From: Candidatus Kapaibacterium sp.
GTDB lineage: Bacteria > Bacteroidota > Ignavibacteria > Kapaibacteriales > WFXC01
DNA: 64,000 nt
Direction of reading: 5' to 3'
NCBI GenBank assembly: GCA_015490805.1
Contig: WFXC01000033.1
Coordinates: 1-64,000 of the forward strand
Every line of letters begins with the position of its first letter. Within the stretch, counting starts at the first letter, position 1. Made by a program: the position numbers and the translations under genes. The notes under the pieces are model-generated. The model did no database searches. It saw only the letters and a list, made by a program, of their open reading frames with translations, and had not been told where the DNA came from. This document shows positions 63,516 to 64,000 of the stretch, piece by piece.

Positions 63516-64000
63516 GCAAACCGTTTGTATTCTTTGGAACTGCAACAGCGCTGGTTACGCCGTTTACTGCCGATGGCGCTGTCGATTTTGAGGCGCTGGA
63601 TCGCCTGCTGGATTACCAGCTGGAAGGTGGAATCGATGGGTTAGTACCAACGGGATCGACGGGTGAAAGTGCAACCCTGTCAGTGAAAGAAAAACTCCGC
63701 ATTTTCGAGCACGTGCTGCAGAAAGTCAACGGCAGAGTACCGGTGATTGCCGGGACAGGGTCAAACAACACACAGGCAACCATCGAACTGACAAAGGAAG
63801 CAGCTCGACTGGGCGTCAACGCAGCACTGATCGTTTGCCCTTATTACAATAAGCCGACGCAGGAAGGCATTATTGCTCACTACACAGCCATTGCGGAAGC
63901 AGTGGATCTGCCGATTATTCTCTACAACGTTCCGGGACGCACCGCTGTGAATATGACCGCTGAGACGCAGCTCCGGCTGGCAGAAGAGTGTGAGAACATC
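63512..64000 (+). CDS. dapA: 4-hydroxy-tetrahydrodipicolinate synthase DapA, N-terminal 163 aa (cut by window edge)
   Basis: Catalyses the first committed step of lysine and diaminopimelate biosynthesis: pyruvate plus aspartate semialdehyde. The visible part starts MSKPFVFFGTATALVTPF and includes GLVPTGSTGESATLS (pyruvate loop), GTGSNNTQATIELTKEA, and VCPYYNKPTQEGIIAHY with the active-site Tyr. The last visible residues are ILYNVPGRTAVNM; the Schiff-base Lys lies just beyond the window. The ATG overlaps the stop codon of the ATPase (ATGA), so the gene is in the same operon. Confidence 0.96.
   Translation, partial: MSKPFVFFGTATALVTPFTADGAVDFEALDRLLDYQLEGGIDGLVPTGSTGESATLSVKEKLRIFEHVLQKVNGRVPVIAGTGSNNTQATIELTKEAARLGVNAALIVCPYYNKPTQEGIIAHYTAIAEAVDLPIILYNVPGRTAVNMTAETQLRLAEECENI

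Overview
The window is a stretch of chromosome from a free-living, respiring member of the Bacteroidota/Chlorobi superphylum. My best guess is a Kapabacteria/Ignavibacteria-like lineage (inference only; there is no rRNA in the window). The reasons are: several secreted proteins with type IX secretion (T9SS) C-terminal sorting domains; -7 promoter elements of the TAnnTTTG type; an IleRS with a GIHH signature; a Sec-type (clade II) nitrous oxide reductase cluster; and flagellar genes (motB, fliW, csrA), which are absent from most classical Bacteroidetes but present in the deeper Chlorobi-side lineages. No phage, transposase, integrase, CRISPR array, tRNA or rRNA was recognised.

Layout. 1-863 is a non-coding cluster of short palindromic repeats next to groEL. 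864-2953 is groES-groEL behind a perfect CIRCE operator. 3070-5928 holds a glycosyltransferase and an exported protein of unknown function, and 6087-7340 is sucC. 7440-10183 is a phosphonate/phosphite-type ABC importer (phnD-phnC-phnE). 10359-13638 is a DUF1800/DUF1501 pair, the second with a T9SS tail. 13947-16093 is motB-fliW-csrA-response regulator, convergent with pstS-pstC-pstA (16094-18853). 19268-23262 is ileS plus a lysine-rich DksA-like protein, and 23529-24431 a c-type cytochrome-like lipoprotein.

The metabolic centrepiece is 24544-37103. A minus-strand cluster reads rrf2 - cytochrome c - nosZ - membrane protein - nosL - nosD - nosF - nosY - small Cys/His membrane protein, followed after a structured gap by a Met-rich YtkA-like lipoprotein and an OprC/NosA-like TonB receptor. 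Divergent from rrf2 lies a sulfide:quinone oxidoreductase-like flavoprotein with its usual DUF1641 partner. Together they suggest copper acquisition, NosZ assembly and N2O respiration, possibly fed by electrons from sulfide. The shared 186-bp control region has two well-matched promoters, and a palindrome overlaps the rrf2 -7 box.

37335-48834 holds an SppA peptidase fused to a beta-rich N-terminal region, two T9SS cargo proteins, a glycosyltransferase, an NtrC-type regulator and an LptF/G permease. 48997-53027 is a likely minus-strand operon gcdH-panC-sodium:solute symporter-CDP-alcohol phosphatidyltransferase. 53288-56683 is a solitary Eco57I-like DNA methyltransferase. 56881-60160 is HicB-like - TPR - EEP hydrolase - folD. 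60517-64000 is a membrane protein, a STAND/AAA-like ATPase and the start of dapA, all overlapping and co-directional.
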